A DNA stretch of 64,000 nucleotides from Pseudomonadota bacterium (GTDB lineage: Bacteria > Pseudomonadota > Gammaproteobacteria > Burkholderiales > Burkholderiaceae_C). Under the pieces are notes generated by a model that saw only the letters and a program-made list of their open reading frames with translations, did no database searches and was not told where the DNA came from. Both the position numbers and the translations under genes were made by a program. The number at the start of each line of letters is the position of its first letter. Position 1 is the stretch's first letter. This document shows, one piece after another, positions 1-11,161 of this stretch. The stretch covers positions 62,001 to 126,000 of the forward strand of contig JAJXTO010000002.1 of assembly GCA_021783695.1 (NCBI GenBank). Reading direction: 5' to 3'.

Positions 1-1164
1 GAGGTCGCCGTGCAGCGCGAGGTCGGCGTCCTGCAGCAGCAGGCCGCCGTTCATGCGCTTGGCGTCCAGGCGCGCGCCGGGCTGCGGGTCCCAGCTGCCG
101 CAGGCCAGCAGGCGCACATTCTTCTTGGCCGCGCAGATGGCGATGGCTGCCTGCGACACCGCCGGCGCGATGATGACTTCGACGAACTGCCGCTCGACGA
201 TGGCGCTGGCGGTGTCGCCGTCGAGTTCGCGGTTGAAGGCGATGATGCCGCCGAAGGCCGACTCGGTGTCGGTCAGGTAGGCGCGGTCGTAGGCGGCGAG
301 CAGGGACGTGCCGTAGGCGACGCCGCAGGGATTGGCATGTTTGACGATGACGCAGGCCGGGGCATCAACGAACTGCTTGACGCATTCGAGCGCGGCGTCG
401 GCGTCGGCGATGTTGTTGTAGCTCAGCTCCTTGCCCTGCAGCTGGCGGGCGGTGGCGATGCTGGCCTCGCGCGCGCCAGGTTCGACGTAGAAGGCCGCGC
501 TCTGGTGCGGGTTCTCGCCATAGCGCAGGTCTTGCTGCTTGGTGAAGGTGAGATTGATCTGGCCGGGGAAACTGGAGCGGGAGCCGTCGTCCTGCAGCGC
601 GGACAGATAGTTGGAAATGGCCGCGTCGTATTGGGCAATGCGGTTGAAGGCCGTGACCGACAGGCGAAAGCGCGTGGCGTCGCTCACCTTGCCCGCCGCG
701 CGCAGCTCACCCACCACCACGACATAGTCGGCCGGGTCGGTGAGCACGGCGACATGGTGATAGTTTTTCGCACCGGAGCGCACCATGGCCGGGCCGCCGA
801 TGTCGATGTTCTCGATGGCGTCTTCCAGGCTGTGCGGCTTGGCCACGGTGGCCTCGAAGGGGTAGAGGTTGACGCAGAGGATGTCGATGGGCGGCAGATC
901 ATGCGCCTCGGTCTGCGCCACATGCTCGGGCAGGTCGCGCCGCGCCAGCAGGCCGGCATGCACCTTAGGATGCAGGGTCTTGACCCGGCCGTCGAGCATT
1001 TCCGGAAAGCCGGTGTAGTCGGCCACCTCAAGCACGGGCAGACCGGCCTCGCGCAGCAGCTTGGCAGTGCCGCCTGTGGACAGCAGGCGCACGCCCAGGG
1101 CGTGCAGATCGCGGGCGAAGTCGAGCACGCCGGTCTTGTCGGAAACGGAAATCAGGGCTTGCAT
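1..1164 (-). CDS. purH: Bifunctional AICAR transformylase / IMP cyclohydrolase PurH (C-terminus cut by window edge)
   Basis: PurH catalyses the last two steps of de novo IMP synthesis in the cytoplasm: formyl transfer to AICAR, then ring closure. The 388 codons present begin [12 protein letters not shown], typical of the IMP cyclohydrolase (MGS-like) domain at residues 1-140. The transformylase domain follows and holds the KHANPCG motif, with the Lys-His pair at about residues 275-276 that is catalytic in this family. The family is usually about 525 residues, so roughly the last 135 are missing because the window ends. It lies 35 bases downstream of fis, the order usual in betaproteobacteria (dusB-fis-purH). 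Identification is secure. Confidence 0.96.
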   Translation of the reverse strand, partial: MQALISVSDKTGVLDFARDLHALGVRLLSTGGTAKLLREAGLPVLEVADYTGFPEMLDGRVKTLHPKVHAGLLARRDLPEHVAQTEAHDLPPIDILCVNLYPFEATVAKPHSLEDAIENIDIGGPAMVRSGAKNYHHVAVLTDPADYVVVVGELRAAGKVSDATRFRLSVTAFNRIAQYDAAISNYLSALQDDGSRSSFPGQINLTFTKQQDLRYGENPHQSAAFYVEPGAREASIATARQLQGKELSYNNIADADAALECVKQFVDAPACVIVKHANPCGVAYGTSLLAAYDRAYLTDTESAFGGIIAFNRELDGDTASAIVERQFVEVIIAPAVSQAAIAICAAKKNVRLLACGSWDPQPGARLDAKRMNGGLLLQDADLALHGDL

Positions 1165-1199
1165 GGGGGTCTCGATGGAAAGAAAGGGGGGCGCCCTGC

Positions 1200-1439
1200 T
1201 CAGAGCAGTTTGTGTTCGGCCAGCTTCTTGCGCAGGGTGTTGCGGTTGATGTCCAGCCAGCGTGCGGCCAGAGACTGGTTGCCTTCGGCATGGCGCATCA
1301 CGGTGACGAGCAGGGGCTTTTCCACCGCCTGCATCACCATGGCGTGAATGCCGTGGGGCTCGGAGCCGCCGAGGTCGCGGAAATAGCCTTCCAGGCTCTC
1401 GATCACGCACTGTTCGAGGGTTTTGCGTTGCGGGTTCAT
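1200..1439 (-). CDS. fis: Fis family nucleoid-associated DNA-binding protein
   Basis: This 79-residue protein matches the size of betaproteobacterial Fis proteins. The C-terminal half (about residues 53-77, [20 protein letters not shown]) is the Fis-type helix-turn-helix, closely like the C-terminal domain of NtrC regulators. Fis bends DNA and adjusts transcription of growth-rate-dependent genes in other bacteria. The start codon overlaps the dusB stop as ATGA (1436-1439), so translation is probably coupled to dusB, an arrangement known from enterobacteria as well. purH follows on the same strand. Confidence 0.93.
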   Translation of the reverse strand: MNPQRKTLEQCVIESLEGYFRDLGGSEPHGIHAMVMQAVEKPLLVTVMRHAEGNQSLAARWLDINRNTLRKKLAEHKLL

Positions 1440-2536
1440 GCGGCGGCGGCAAGAGGGAGGATGAAAGGGACCGACGGCTCCGCCTCACCCAGCAGGCCGC
1501 GCAGCGCGGCGAGTTGACCGGCGGCGGTTTGCAGGGTGTTGAAATGCTGGCGGAAGGTCTGGCCGTCGGCAAGGTTGGCCACATACCAGCCCACATGTTT
1601 GCGCGCGGTGCGCACGCCCACCGCCTCGCCGTACAGCGCATAGTGGTCGTCGAGATGGGCGAACAGCCAGTCGCGCCACTGCGCGGGCGCGGGATCGGGC
1701 AGCAAGGTGCCGTGCTCCAGATAGGCGGCAATCTGGCCGAACAGCCAGGGACGGCCCATCGCCGCGCGGCCGATCATCACGGCGTCGGCGCCGGTGGCGC
1801 GCAGCACGGCGGCAGCCTTGTGCGGCGCGTCGATGTCGCCATTGGCCGCCACCGGAATGCCCACGCTGCGCTTGACTTCGGCGATGGTGGCGTACTCGGC
1901 CTCGCCGCCATAGCCCTGCTCGCGGGTACGGCCGTGCACCACCAGCATGGCGGCGCCAGCGGCTTCGGCCAGGCGGGCGATGCGCGGGGCGTTGCGCGCC
2001 TGCGCGCACCAGCCGGCGCGCATCTTGAGGGTCACTGGCGCGTCGAACGGCCGCGCCGCCTGCACCGCGGCCTCCACCAGCCGTGCAGCGAGGTCTTCAT
2101 CCTGCATCAGCGCGGAACCAGCCCAGCGGTTGCACACCTTCTTCGCCGGGCAACCCATATTGATGTCGATGATGTCGGCGCCACGCTCCAGGTTGTAGCG
2201 CGTGGCTTCGGCGATCTGCTCCGGGTCGGTGCCGACGATCTGCACCGCGATCGGCGCGGCCTCGCCGTCGTGATTGGCGCGGCGCGAGGTCTTGAGGCTG
2301 TCGCGCAGATCGGCGCGCGAGGTCACCATTTCGCTGACGCAATACCCGGCGCCGAGCTGCCGCGCCAGACGGCGGTAGGGCCGGTCGGTCACACCGGCCA
2401 TCGGCGCGGCGAAGACCCGGTTGGGCAACGCGAAACGCCCCAGCTGCAGCGGTGTGGCGAACGGAGAGCCGTTCGCGCGCGGGCATGCTTCGCCAGTGAA
2501 GGCAACAGTGCGGGCGAGCGGACGGAAGGCGGACAT
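1436..2536 (-). CDS. dusB: tRNA-dihydrouridine synthase DusB
   Basis: This FMN enzyme reduces specific uridines in tRNA to dihydrouridine. Signature segments are [11 protein letters not shown] near the N-terminus, NMGCPAKKV with the catalytic cysteine, [13 protein letters not shown] and GRAAMGRPW, in the usual order for a TIM-barrel Dus protein. The ATG at 2536 (MSAFRPL) is preferred, giving 366 residues; an in-frame TTG at 2560 would add eight residues and neither has a strong ribosome binding site. The residues between the start and the conserved AAPMAGVTD segment make the N-terminus about 25 residues longer than usual. It is followed directly by fis (4-base overlap). Confidence 0.93.
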   Translation of the reverse strand: MSAFRPLARTVAFTGEACPRANGSPFATPLQLGRFALPNRVFAAPMAGVTDRPYRRLARQLGAGYCVSEMVTSRADLRDSLKTSRRANHDGEAAPIAVQIVGTDPEQIAEATRYNLERGADIIDINMGCPAKKVCNRWAGSALMQDEDLAARLVEAAVQAARPFDAPVTLKMRAGWCAQARNAPRIARLAEAAGAAMLVVHGRTREQGYGGEAEYATIAEVKRSVGIPVAANGDIDAPHKAAAVLRATGADAVMIGRAAMGRPWLFGQIAAYLEHGTLLPDPAPAQWRDWLFAHLDDHYALYGEAVGVRTARKHVGWYVANLADGQTFRQHFNTLQTAAGQLAALRGLLGEAEPSVPFILPLAAAA

Positions 2537-2624
2537 GGAGCGAAATGAACGGGCGTGCAAGGGACGACAAACCGGCGATCAGCCGTCAGGCGCAGCTGCC
2601 GCTTTTTTGTGCAGGGGTGAGATT

Positions 2625-2837
2625 CTATGCGTCAGGCGGCTGCCGCCCGCCGGAGCTGCCCGCCGCGCCCTCGATCTGCGCCTCGCGCAGACGAATCTGG
2701 CGCCAGACCTGCATTTTGTCCTGCTCACTCATGCTGCTCCAGCGTGCGATTTCGTCGAGAGTGCGCAGGCAGCCGCGGCACAGTCCGACCGTCTCGTCCA
2801 TGGTGCAGACCTTGATACAGGGCGAGGGCAAGGGCAT
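2625..2837 (-). CDS. DUF1289 small cysteine-rich protein
   Basis: A 70-residue protein starting MPLPSPCIKVCTMDE, with a conserved cysteine pattern (SPCIKVC, then GLCRGCLRTLDEIARW) that defines the DUF1289 family. The cysteines suggest metal or Fe-S binding, but no function is established for the family. The ATG at 2837 lies just after the stop of the upstream YbaK-type gene (2840), so the two are probably cotranscribed. The C-terminus (residues 50-70) is low-complexity and rich in Gly and Ser. The assignment to the family is good; the role is unknown. Confidence 0.8.
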   Translation of the reverse strand: MPLPSPCIKVCTMDETVGLCRGCLRTLDEIARWSSMSEQDKMQVWRQIRLREAQIEGAAGSSGGRQPPDA

Positions 2838-2839
2838 GT

Positions 2840-3337
2840 TCAAGGCGCCACGGTGACTGCGCTGGGCGCGGCGCCGAGCCAGCGCGGCAGATCGTCCGGC
2901 AGCAGCGGGAACACGGCGTGCGGATGTCCCGACGCCGCCCAGATGCGCGCAAAGCGCCACAGGCTGTCGTCGATCAGCGCAATGGGTGGCTGGGTATGGC
3001 CCACCGGGCTGACGCCGCCGATGGCAAAGCCGGTGGCGGCGCGCACGAAGTCGGCATCGGCCCGCGCCAGCTTGCCCACCAGCGCGGCCACGGCGTGCTC
3101 GTCCACCCGCCTGTCCCCCGCGCAGACCACCAGCACGGCGCGGTCGCTGTCCACATGCCGGAACACGATGGACTTGGCGATCTGCCCAAGCTGAACGCCC
3201 AGGGCGTCCGCCGCCTGCTGCGCGGTGCGCGCGGCGGCATCGAGCATCACCGGCCGTTCTGCATGGCCCAGCGCAGCCAGCGCGTCGATCACGCGCTGCA
3301 CCGAATCGGAGGGAGAGGGAATGGCGCTTGCTGGCAT
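2840..3337 (-). CDS. YbaK/EbsC family aminoacyl-tRNA deacylase-like protein
   Basis: A 165-residue single-domain protein of the YbaK/ProRS-editing fold. Members hydrolyse mischarged aminoacyl-tRNA in trans. Visible family features are AKSIVFRHVDSDRAVLVVCAGDRRVD in the central region (the lysine after 'A' is generally conserved), and the FAIGGVSPVGH loop, characteristic of the YbaK/YeaK group. The ATG at 3337 is chosen because the earlier in-frame start at 3388 would overlap the HMG-CoA lyase gene by 40 bases. The tRNA specificity (Cys-tRNA-Pro, Ala-tRNA-Pro or another) cannot be read from the sequence. Confidence 0.85.
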   Translation of the reverse strand: MPASAIPSPSDSVQRVIDALAALGHAERPVMLDAAARTAQQAADALGVQLGQIAKSIVFRHVDSDRAVLVVCAGDRRVDEHAVAALVGKLARADADFVRAATGFAIGGVSPVGHTQPPIALIDDSLWRFARIWAASGHPHAVFPLLPDDLPRWLGAAPSAVTVAP

Positions 3338-3348
3338 GGCGATGGAGA

Positions 3349-4287
3349 TCAGGACGCGCAGGCGGGTTCGCCCTGCGCGGCAGCCCACTTGGCCAGCAGC
3401 GCGCGGCCGGCGCGGCTGTTGTTGGGGCGGCCGATGGCGCGTGTGATGAAGTCGCCGGTCTCGACCACGGCGCGCAGATTCACCCCCGTGTCGATGCCCA
3501 GGCCGTGCAGCAGGTAGAGCACGTCCTCGGTGGCGACGTTGCCGGTGGCGCCCTTGGCGTAGGGACAGCCGCCCAGCCCGGCAACGGATGAATGGAAGCT
3601 GGCCACGCCCAGTTGCAGCGCGGCATAGACATTGGCCAGCGCCTGGCCGTAGGTGTCGTGGAAATGTCCGGCCTGCCGCGCCATGGGAAATACTTGGGAC
3701 GTGGCGGCAAACACCGCCTGCACCGCCCGCGGCGTCCCCACGCCGATGGTGTCGGCAATGTCGATGGAGTCGCAGCCCAGATCGGCCATGCGCCGCACCA
3801 CGTCAACCACGGCCGAGGGCGGCACGTCACCCTGATACGGGCAGCCCAGCGCCACGGAAATGCTGCCGCGCAGCTTCACCCCCGCGGCCTTTGCGGCCGC
3901 AGCCACCGGGCGGAAGCGTTCGATGGATTCGGCAATGGAGCAGTTGATGTTCTTCTGCGCGAAAGCCTCGCTCGCGGCGCTGAACACCACCACCTCGTCC
4001 ACGCCCGCGGCCAGCGCCGCCTCCATGCCCTTCCTGTTCGGCACGAGGGCGGAATACAGTGTGCCGGGGTGGCGGCGGATGCCCGCCATCACTTCGCTGC
4101 TGCCAGCCATCTGCGGCACCCACTTGGGCGAGACGAAGGCGGCGGCTTCGACGTTGGGCAGCCCCGCGGCGGACAGGCGGTCGATGAGCTCGACCTTCAC
4201 CGCGGTGGGCACGGGATGGGCTTCGTTCTGCAGGCCGTCGCGCGGGCCGACTTCGACGACTTCGACGAAACGGGGCAAATCGAGCAT
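3349..4287 (-). CDS. mvaB: Hydroxymethylglutaryl-CoA lyase
   Basis: This enzyme cleaves HMG-CoA to acetyl-CoA and acetoacetate, the last step of leucine degradation. It is 312 residues, a full-length TIM-barrel lyase. VEVGPRDGLQNE near the N-terminus supplies metal- and substrate-binding residues, HFHDTYGQALAN holds metal-ligand histidines, and the signature GLGGCPYAKGATGNVATED contains the active-site cysteine (Cys241). It lies 15 bases after the hydroxyacid dehydrogenase gene and downstream of the carboxylase alpha subunit, consistent with one catabolic operon (LiuE in liu nomenclature). Confidence 0.95.
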   Translation of the reverse strand: MLDLPRFVEVVEVGPRDGLQNEAHPVPTAVKVELIDRLSAAGLPNVEAAAFVSPKWVPQMAGSSEVMAGIRRHPGTLYSALVPNRKGMEAALAAGVDEVVVFSAASEAFAQKNINCSIAESIERFRPVAAAAKAAGVKLRGSISVALGCPYQGDVPPSAVVDVVRRMADLGCDSIDIADTIGVGTPRAVQAVFAATSQVFPMARQAGHFHDTYGQALANVYAALQLGVASFHSSVAGLGGCPYAKGATGNVATEDVLYLLHGLGIDTGVNLRAVVETGDFITRAIGRPNNSRAGRALLAKWAAAQGEPACAS

Positions 4288-4302
4288 GAGTCTGTCCTTC
4301 GT

Positions 4303-5243
4303 TCAATAGCCCAGCCGCATGTCCACCACGCCGCCGGGGCGTTCGCCGCGTTCGATGGCGGCGATCTTGCGCATCACCTGCGCCGCCGACGGCCCCACCA
4401 GCGTCTGCGCGGCCACATGCGGCGTGATGCGGACCCGCGAGTGGCGCCACAGCGGGTCGTCTGACGGCAGTGGTTCGGTGGCAAACACATCGAGCAAGGC
4501 GCTTGCGAGATGTCCGCCGTGCAGCAGATCGAGCAGGTCGGCCTGATCGATCACCGCGCCCCGGCTGGCGTTGATGAGGTGCGCGCCCTGCGGCAGGCGG
4601 CTGAGCGCAGCGTAATCGAGCAGGCCGCGGGTGTCTGCGGTGAGGGGCAGCAACACCACCAGCACCCGGGTCTGCGCCAGAAATTCGTCAAGCCGATCCA
4701 GCGCGGCGACGGGGCAGCCCAGCCCCGCGCTGGACTGGCCGCTGCGGGTGCAGGCGTGGATGGGAAAGTCCATCGCCGCCACCCGCCGGGCCGCCGCCGC
4801 ACCCATCTGCCCCAGCCCGAGAAAGCCCACGGTGAAGCTGGCACGCGGCGGCAGGGGCAGCGGCTCCCAGCGTTGCCGCGCCTGCTGCGCGGAGTAATCC
4901 ATCATGCGGCGATAGGCGTGCAGCACGCCTTCGGCCACATAGTCGGCCATCTGCCGCCCCATGCCCGCGTCTTCCAGGCGGATGAGCGGCACGCCGGGAT
5001 GCAGACGGTGCAGGGTCGGCGCGATGGCGTCCACCCCGGCGCCGAGGTTGAACACCGCGCGCAGTCCCAGCTGCCCGGCGAGCCAGTCGGGCTCGGGCCG
5101 CCAGACCAGGGCGAACTCGGCCTGCGCGTCGGGGTCGGCGCAGGCGTCGATCACGTCGATGGCCAGACCGGTTTCCTTGGCATGCTGCATCAGCGCATCG
5201 CGCCAGCGGCGGAAGGGTTCGTCCGGATCCCAGACGGCGAGTC

Positions 5244-5247
<4 letters not shown>
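4303..5247 (-). CDS. D-2-hydroxyacid dehydrogenase, glyoxylate/hydroxypyruvate reductase A type
   Basis: A 314-residue NAD(P)-dependent dehydrogenase. The nucleotide-binding motif GFLGLGQMG (Gly-rich core at residues 144-149) is followed by LINASRGAVIDQADL and RITPHVAAQT, the latter with the catalytic histidine, in the order typical of GhrA-like enzymes reducing glyoxylate or hydroxypyruvate. The start ATG overlaps the stop of the carboxylase alpha gene as ATGA (5244-5247), so the two are translationally coupled. Why a 2-hydroxyacid reductase is fixed between carboxylase and lyase genes of leucine breakdown is not clear; a glyoxylate link with AceK in the same region is possible. Confidence 0.88.
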
Positions 5248-7310
<2,063 letters not shown>

Positions 7311-7347
7311 CGCAGTCTCCGGGTCGTGGCGGGCATCGATGCCGCCA

Positions 7348-8022
7348 TCAGCTTGTTTTGTCTTTGAAGCGCACGTCCGTTGCGCCCTGCACGGGCGGAG
7401 AGGCAGGTTCTGATCTGCCGCTGAACAGGCGCACCATGCGCCCCAGCAGGCCACGCACGAAGTGAAAGCTCTTGCGCGCCAGCCAGACCATGACGATCAG
7501 CACCAGCACCAGGGCGATGAAAAACAGCACCGGATGCAGCCAGGCCAGCCACAGTCCGCCCAGCACCAGCGCGTCTTCGCCGAATGACGCACCCACATTG
7601 GAGAACGGCTCCGGCGAGGTGTTGATGGCCGCGCGGGTGGAGAGTTTGGTGCCGTGACTCACTGCGGCCAGACTGCCGCCGGCCGCTGCCGCCAGCGCCG
7701 CGACAAAGGTGTGATCCAGCCCGAACACACTGGCGGCGAGCACCGCGCCGGCCGGAATGCGCAACAGGGTGGAGATGAAATCGAGCAGGCTGTCCACCCC
7801 GGGGATCTTGTCGCCGACGAATTCGAGAAAGGCCAGAAACCCGGTGATGCCCACCGCCAGCGGGCTGGCCAGGCCTTGCAGCCCCGAGGGCAGTTGCACC
7901 CATCCCGCCAGCCCGGCCGCACCCACGGCGAACATGACCAGAAAGGCGCGCAGCCCGCTGGCCCAGCCCAGTGCCGCGGCCAGGGCGAGGAGCTGCAGGG
8001 TGCCGAGGGAAGGGGTTGGCAT
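7348..8022 (-). CDS. DUF4126 family membrane protein
   Basis: A 224-residue integral membrane protein with about five to six hydrophobic segments separated by Gly/Ala-rich turns. Recognisable family elements are GLRAFLVMFAVG near the N-terminus, FLEFVGDKIPGVDS, and SHGTKLSTRAAINTSPEPFSN in the middle. The middle segments recur in loosely repeated form, as is usual for DUF4126. The C-terminal 25 residues are polar and probably cytoplasmic. The function of the family is unknown. The gene sits between bioB and the biotin-dependent carboxylase gene on the same strand (8 and 37 bases away), so it is probably cotranscribed with them. Confidence 0.82.
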   Translation of the reverse strand: MPTPSLGTLQLLALAAALGWASGLRAFLVMFAVGAAGLAGWVQLPSGLQGLASPLAVGITGFLAFLEFVGDKIPGVDSLLDFISTLLRIPAGAVLAASVFGLDHTFVAALAAAAGGSLAAVSHGTKLSTRAAINTSPEPFSNVGASFGEDALVLGGLWLAWLHPVLFFIALVLVLIVMVWLARKSFHFVRGLLGRMVRLFSGRSEPASPPVQGATDVRFKDKTS

Positions 8023-8030
8023 GGACGGAC

Positions 8031-9047
8031 TCAGTCGCTTTGCTGCAGGGCTATGGTGCGACGCGCCGCGGGCACGCTGGGCTCGGGGGCTGCGGGCATG
8101 CCTTCGGCGTGCAGGCCCAGGCGGGCGAACAGGGCGCGGTCGGCATCGACTTCGGCGTTGCCGGTGACCAGCAGGGTGTCACCGTAAAAAATGGAGTTGG
8201 CTCCGGCGAGAAAGCACAGCGCCTGTACGCCGTCGCCCAGCTCGCGCCGCCCGGCGGACAGTCGGACCCGGGCGCGCGGCATGACGATGCGCGCAGCGGC
8301 CACGGTGCGCACGAACTCGAAAGGATCGAGGTCGGGCGCGTGTTCCAGCGGCGTGCCCGCCACGCGCACCAGCGCATTGATGGGAACGGACTCGGGATAG
8401 GGGTCGAGATTGCCGAGTTCGGCCAGCAGTCCGGCGCGCTCGATCCGTCCTTCGCCCATGCCGACGATGCCGCCGCAGCACACTTTCATGCCGGCCTCGC
8501 GCACATGGTGCAGGGTATCGAGCCGTTCCTGGTAGACGCGGGTGGTGATGATGTTGCCGTAGAACGCGGGCGAGGTGTCGAGGTTGTGGTTGTAGTAGTC
8601 CAGCCCGCTGCCTGCCAGCCGCTGCGCCTGCTCGGGCTTGAGCATGCCCAGGGTCATGCAGGTTTCCAGGCCGAGGGCCTTGACGCCTTCGATCATCGCC
8701 GCCACGGCGTCGAGATCGCGGTCTTTGGGTTCGCGCCAGGCCGCGCCCATGCAAAAGCGCGCCGCCCCGGCCTCTTTGGCCGCGCGCGCGTTGGCCAGCA
8801 CGGTGTCGAGATCCATCAGCTTGCCCGCCTTCAGGCCCACATCGTGATGCGCCGATTGCGGGCAGTAGCCGCAGTCTTCGGCACAGCCGCCGGTCTTGAT
8901 CGACAGCAGCGAGGAAAGCTGCACCTCGGTGGGATCGAAATGGGCGCGGTGGGTCTGCTGCGCCTGCCACAGCAGTTCGGGCAGGGGCAGGTCGAGCAGG
9001 GCAGCGATGCGTTCGGAGGTCCAGGGGGGGGATTGGTTTGGGTGCAT
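8031..9047 (-). CDS. bioB: Biotin synthase BioB
   Basis: This radical S-adenosylmethionine enzyme inserts sulfur into dethiobiotin. The 338-residue protein has the Fe-S motif CAEDCGYC (Cys55, Cys59, Cys62), followed by [22 protein letters not shown] and the [12 protein letters not shown] region, all in the order of BioB. The start MHPNQSPPW at 9047 is supported by alignment with the usual N-terminus. No bioA, bioF or bioD gene is adjacent; instead the gene lies between methylglutaconyl-CoA hydratase and the biotin-dependent carboxylase alpha subunit, suggesting cofactor supply is transcribed together with the biotin enzyme. Confidence 0.95.
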   Translation of the reverse strand: MHPNQSPPWTSERIAALLDLPLPELLWQAQQTHRAHFDPTEVQLSSLLSIKTGGCAEDCGYCPQSAHHDVGLKAGKLMDLDTVLANARAAKEAGAARFCMGAAWREPKDRDLDAVAAMIEGVKALGLETCMTLGMLKPEQAQRLAGSGLDYYNHNLDTSPAFYGNIITTRVYQERLDTLHHVREAGMKVCCGGIVGMGEGRIERAGLLAELGNLDPYPESVPINALVRVAGTPLEHAPDLDPFEFVRTVAAARIVMPRARVRLSAGRRELGDGVQALCFLAGANSIFYGDTLLVTGNAEVDADRALFARLGLHAEGMPAAPEPSVPAARRTIALQQSD

Positions 9048-9067
9048 GGTGCGGGCGTGGGGCAGGT

Positions 9068-9871
9068 TCAGTTCGGGCCGGGTTCGACCCAGTTCGGCTT
9101 GCGCTTGGACAGGAAGGCGGCGATGCCTTCGCGCCCGTCGCTGCTGGCGCGGGCCGCGGCAATGCGCTCGGCGGTATCGGCCAGCAGCGCTTCGTTGACG
9201 GGATGATGGGCCACCTCGGCGAGCAGGCGCTTGGCCGCGGCCAGGGCTTGCGGCGAGGCGGCAAGCAGCGCATGCGTCCACTGGCGCACCTGCGCGTCCA
9301 GCGCGGCGGCGTCTGCGGCCACTGCATGTAACAGGCCGATGTGTTCCGCAGTGGCGGCATCCAGCACTTCGGCGGTCAGGGTGTAGCGCTGCGCCGCGCG
9401 CGGGCCGATGGCCCGCAGCACATGCGGCATGATGGTGGCCGGAATCAGCCCCAGTTTCACTTCACTGAGACAGAAGCGCGCGGTCTGCACCGCCACTGCC
9501 AGATCGCAGGCCGCAACCAGCCCGAAGCCGCCGGCGAAGGCGTCGCCCTGCACGCGGGCGATGACCGGCTTGGGGCATTCGGCCACGGTGCGCAGCATGC
9601 GGGCGAGCTGCAGCGCGTCGTCGCGGTTCTGCGCATGCGAAAACCCGGCGAGCTGCTGCATGTAGCGCAGATCGGCCCCGGCGCAGAACGCCGCGCCCTG
9701 CGCCGCCAGCACGACCACGCGCACCTGCGCGTCCAGCCCGAGTTCGACAAACGCGGTGTGCAGCGTGGCAATGGTGGCGGCGTCGAAGGCGTTGCGCACC
9801 TCCGGGCGGTCGAGCGTGACGGTCGCCACGGCTCCGACGCGCTCCACCCGCACCACGACAGACGCGTTCAT
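9068..9871 (-). CDS. liuC: Enoyl-CoA hydratase/isomerase family protein, probable methylglutaconyl-CoA hydratase
   Basis: A 267-residue crotonase-fold protein. The oxyanion-hole motif [12 protein letters not shown] and the helix [16 protein letters not shown] are typical, and [13 protein letters not shown] carries the glutamate used in hydration. In leucine degradation the enzyme hydrates 3-methylglutaconyl-CoA to HMG-CoA, between the carboxylase and the lyase encoded nearby; that substrate is inferred from context. Its start overlaps the stop of the DinB-fold gene as ATGA (9868-9871), and bioB starts 20 bases after its stop. Confidence 0.9.
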   Translation of the reverse strand: MNASVVVRVERVGAVATVTLDRPEVRNAFDAATIATLHTAFVELGLDAQVRVVVLAAQGAAFCAGADLRYMQQLAGFSHAQNRDDALQLARMLRTVAECPKPVIARVQGDAFAGGFGLVAACDLAVAVQTARFCLSEVKLGLIPATIMPHVLRAIGPRAAQRYTLTAEVLDAATAEHIGLLHAVAADAAALDAQVRQWTHALLAASPQALAAAKRLLAEVAHHPVNEALLADTAERIAAARASSDGREGIAAFLSKRKPNWVEPGPN

Positions 9872-10380
9872 GCCGACTCCTCGCGCAGCATGTAGATCAG
9901 ATCGAGTTCAGGACAGGGGTGACCCAGCATGGTAAGCGCGGCAGTGATCTGGCCGCGATGATGGGTGGCGTGGTTGAACACATGCGCCAGGGTCGCGGCG
10001 TAAGGCGCGGTCACGGGCACACCCTTGCTGCTGGTGTAGCTGAACGCACTTTCGAAACGATCTTCCGGCAAAGCGTCGATGAACGGCCCCCAGGCCTGCG
10101 CCGATGCAATCAGCCGCTCAGACAAAGCTGCACGATCGGTCTCGGCCTCCGCATCAAGAGCGACTCCACCGGGCGACACACCTTGTGCAAATCGGCTGAA
10201 CCACAAGAGATGTTCGCCCACCAGCAGATGATTGAGGGTGCCGTGGATGCTCTTGAAAAACAGCCCGCAGTCGCGCCGGTAATCGGCCTCGGGCAGCAGC
10301 GCGATGTGCTCGGCAAGCAGCCGCCGCGTGGCCCAGACGTGGTAGCGGGCGAGGGTGGCGAAGTGGGCTTGAAGGGTCAT
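9868..10380 (-). CDS. DinB family metal-binding four-helix protein
   Basis: A 170-residue protein of the DinB/YfiT-like superfamily: a four-helix bundle with a histidine metal site. The visible ligands are in GTLNHLLVGEHLLW and HVFNHATHHRGQ, the usual three-His arrangement. Members include DNA-damage-inducible proteins of unknown role and thiol-dependent S-transferases, so no reaction can be assigned. It overlaps the hydratase gene by four bases, implying coupled translation with the leucine-degradation genes although no obvious metabolic link is known. Confidence 0.85.
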   Translation of the reverse strand: MTLQAHFATLARYHVWATRRLLAEHIALLPEADYRRDCGLFFKSIHGTLNHLLVGEHLLWFSRFAQGVSPGGVALDAEAETDRAALSERLIASAQAWGPFIDALPEDRFESAFSYTSSKGVPVTAPYAATLAHVFNHATHHRGQITAALTMLGHPCPELDLIYMLREESA

Positions 10381-10426
10381 GGAACGTTCGAAGGAATGGG
10401 ATTTCGGCGTGGGCGCGCAAGGCGGA

Positions 10427-10825
10427 TCAGTGCCGCCAGACCCTGAGACCGCGCAGGTTTTCCATCACGTCGAAATCGGTGTCGTTGTGAAGCAGGGCGT
10501 AGTCGTGGTCAATGCAGTAACTGGCCTGCAGCACATCCACCGCGCGACGGATGGTGTAGCCCATGGCGCGCAACAGCCGGTCATGCTGCGCGGCCTGCAG
10601 TGCATTGTCTTCTCCGCCGATCGCGATTACGGTCAGCGCGGTCATGGTCTTGCGTGCTGCCAGATAGTCGCGCTCGTGACGGAAGCCGCGCAGCACTTCG
10701 AACAGCACCAGATCGGCCACGGCCACGGGTGCCATGTCGTCGAGCAGCAGCGCCAGATTGCCGGTATGCGATGCGGTGCGGCCGTTGAAAAAGTCGATCC
10801 ACACTGAACTGTCGACCAGAATCAT
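10427..10825 (-). CDS. vapC: VapC-type PIN-domain ribonuclease toxin
   Basis: A 132-residue PIN-domain protein. The N-terminal MILVDSSVWIDFF gives the first conserved Asp, LVLFEVLRGF the conserved Glu, and RRAVDVLQASYCIDH plus NDTDFDVM the remaining acidic residues that bind Mg2+ in VapC enzymes. VapC toxins cleave tRNA or rRNA and are blocked by VapB. The gene starts four bases after the stop of the antitoxin gene at 10830, the standard antitoxin-first arrangement. The RNA target cannot be predicted. Confidence 0.9.
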   Translation of the reverse strand: MILVDSSVWIDFFNGRTASHTGNLALLLDDMAPVAVADLVLFEVLRGFRHERDYLAARKTMTALTVIAIGGEDNALQAAQHDRLLRAMGYTIRRAVDVLQASYCIDHDYALLHNDTDFDVMENLRGLRVWRH

Positions 10826-10829
10826 CCGG

Positions 10830-11117
10830 CTACTCCTTGCTGGCGGACTTTTTGCGCGCCGCTGTCTTGGCCGGGGCAGTGGCCGAGGTTGTGGACGGAT
10901 GAGGCGGGCGCTGCTCCTGCACCATGGGCGGGGCGGCGCCCTCGGCCAAGGGGTCTTCCCAATGGAGCTTGCCGCGCAAGGCGAGCAGGTCGCGATAGGC
11001 GGCGCGGCGGCGCAAGAGCTTGAGCCCCTCCTCCACCGCTTCTTTCTTGGTCTTGAACGGACCGGCGCGCAGGGCAGCGTCCATCAATTCGTCATCGATC
11101 TCGATATTGGTGCGCAT
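10830..11117 (-). CDS. vapB: VapB-type antitoxin with extended basic C-terminal tail
   Basis: The first about 60 residues (start MRTNIEIDDELMDAAL, then KTKKEAVEEGLKLLRRR) match the ribbon-helix-helix VapB family that binds its own promoter and neutralises VapC. The protein is 95 residues because it continues about 30 residues past the usual end in a Pro/Thr/Ala segment and a Lys-rich tail (AKTAARKKSASKE). The ATG at 11117 begins exactly at the family start. The tail is like those of histone-like DNA binders and may add nonspecific nucleic-acid contact; that is inference. Confidence 0.88.
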   Translation of the reverse strand: MRTNIEIDDELMDAALRAGPFKTKKEAVEEGLKLLRRRAAYRDLLALRGKLHWEDPLAEGAAPPMVQEQRPPHPSTTSATAPAKTAARKKSASKE

Positions 11118-11118
11118 G

Positions 11119-11148
11119 ATGTGTATCGCGTCAATGAAATGCACACAT
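11119..11148 (-). promoter_or_regulatory. Candidate VapB operator palindrome upstream of vapB
   Basis: An inverted repeat ATGTGT (11119-11124) and ACACAT (11143-11148), separated by 18 bases, lies directly before the vapB start. Reading on the minus strand, a TACAAT hexamer at 11147-11152 could be a -10 element just upstream, though no good -35 is visible. VapB proteins usually repress their own promoter through such repeats, so this is a reasonable but untested operator. Confidence 0.4.
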
Positions 11149-11161
11149 TGTAGACCATGCA

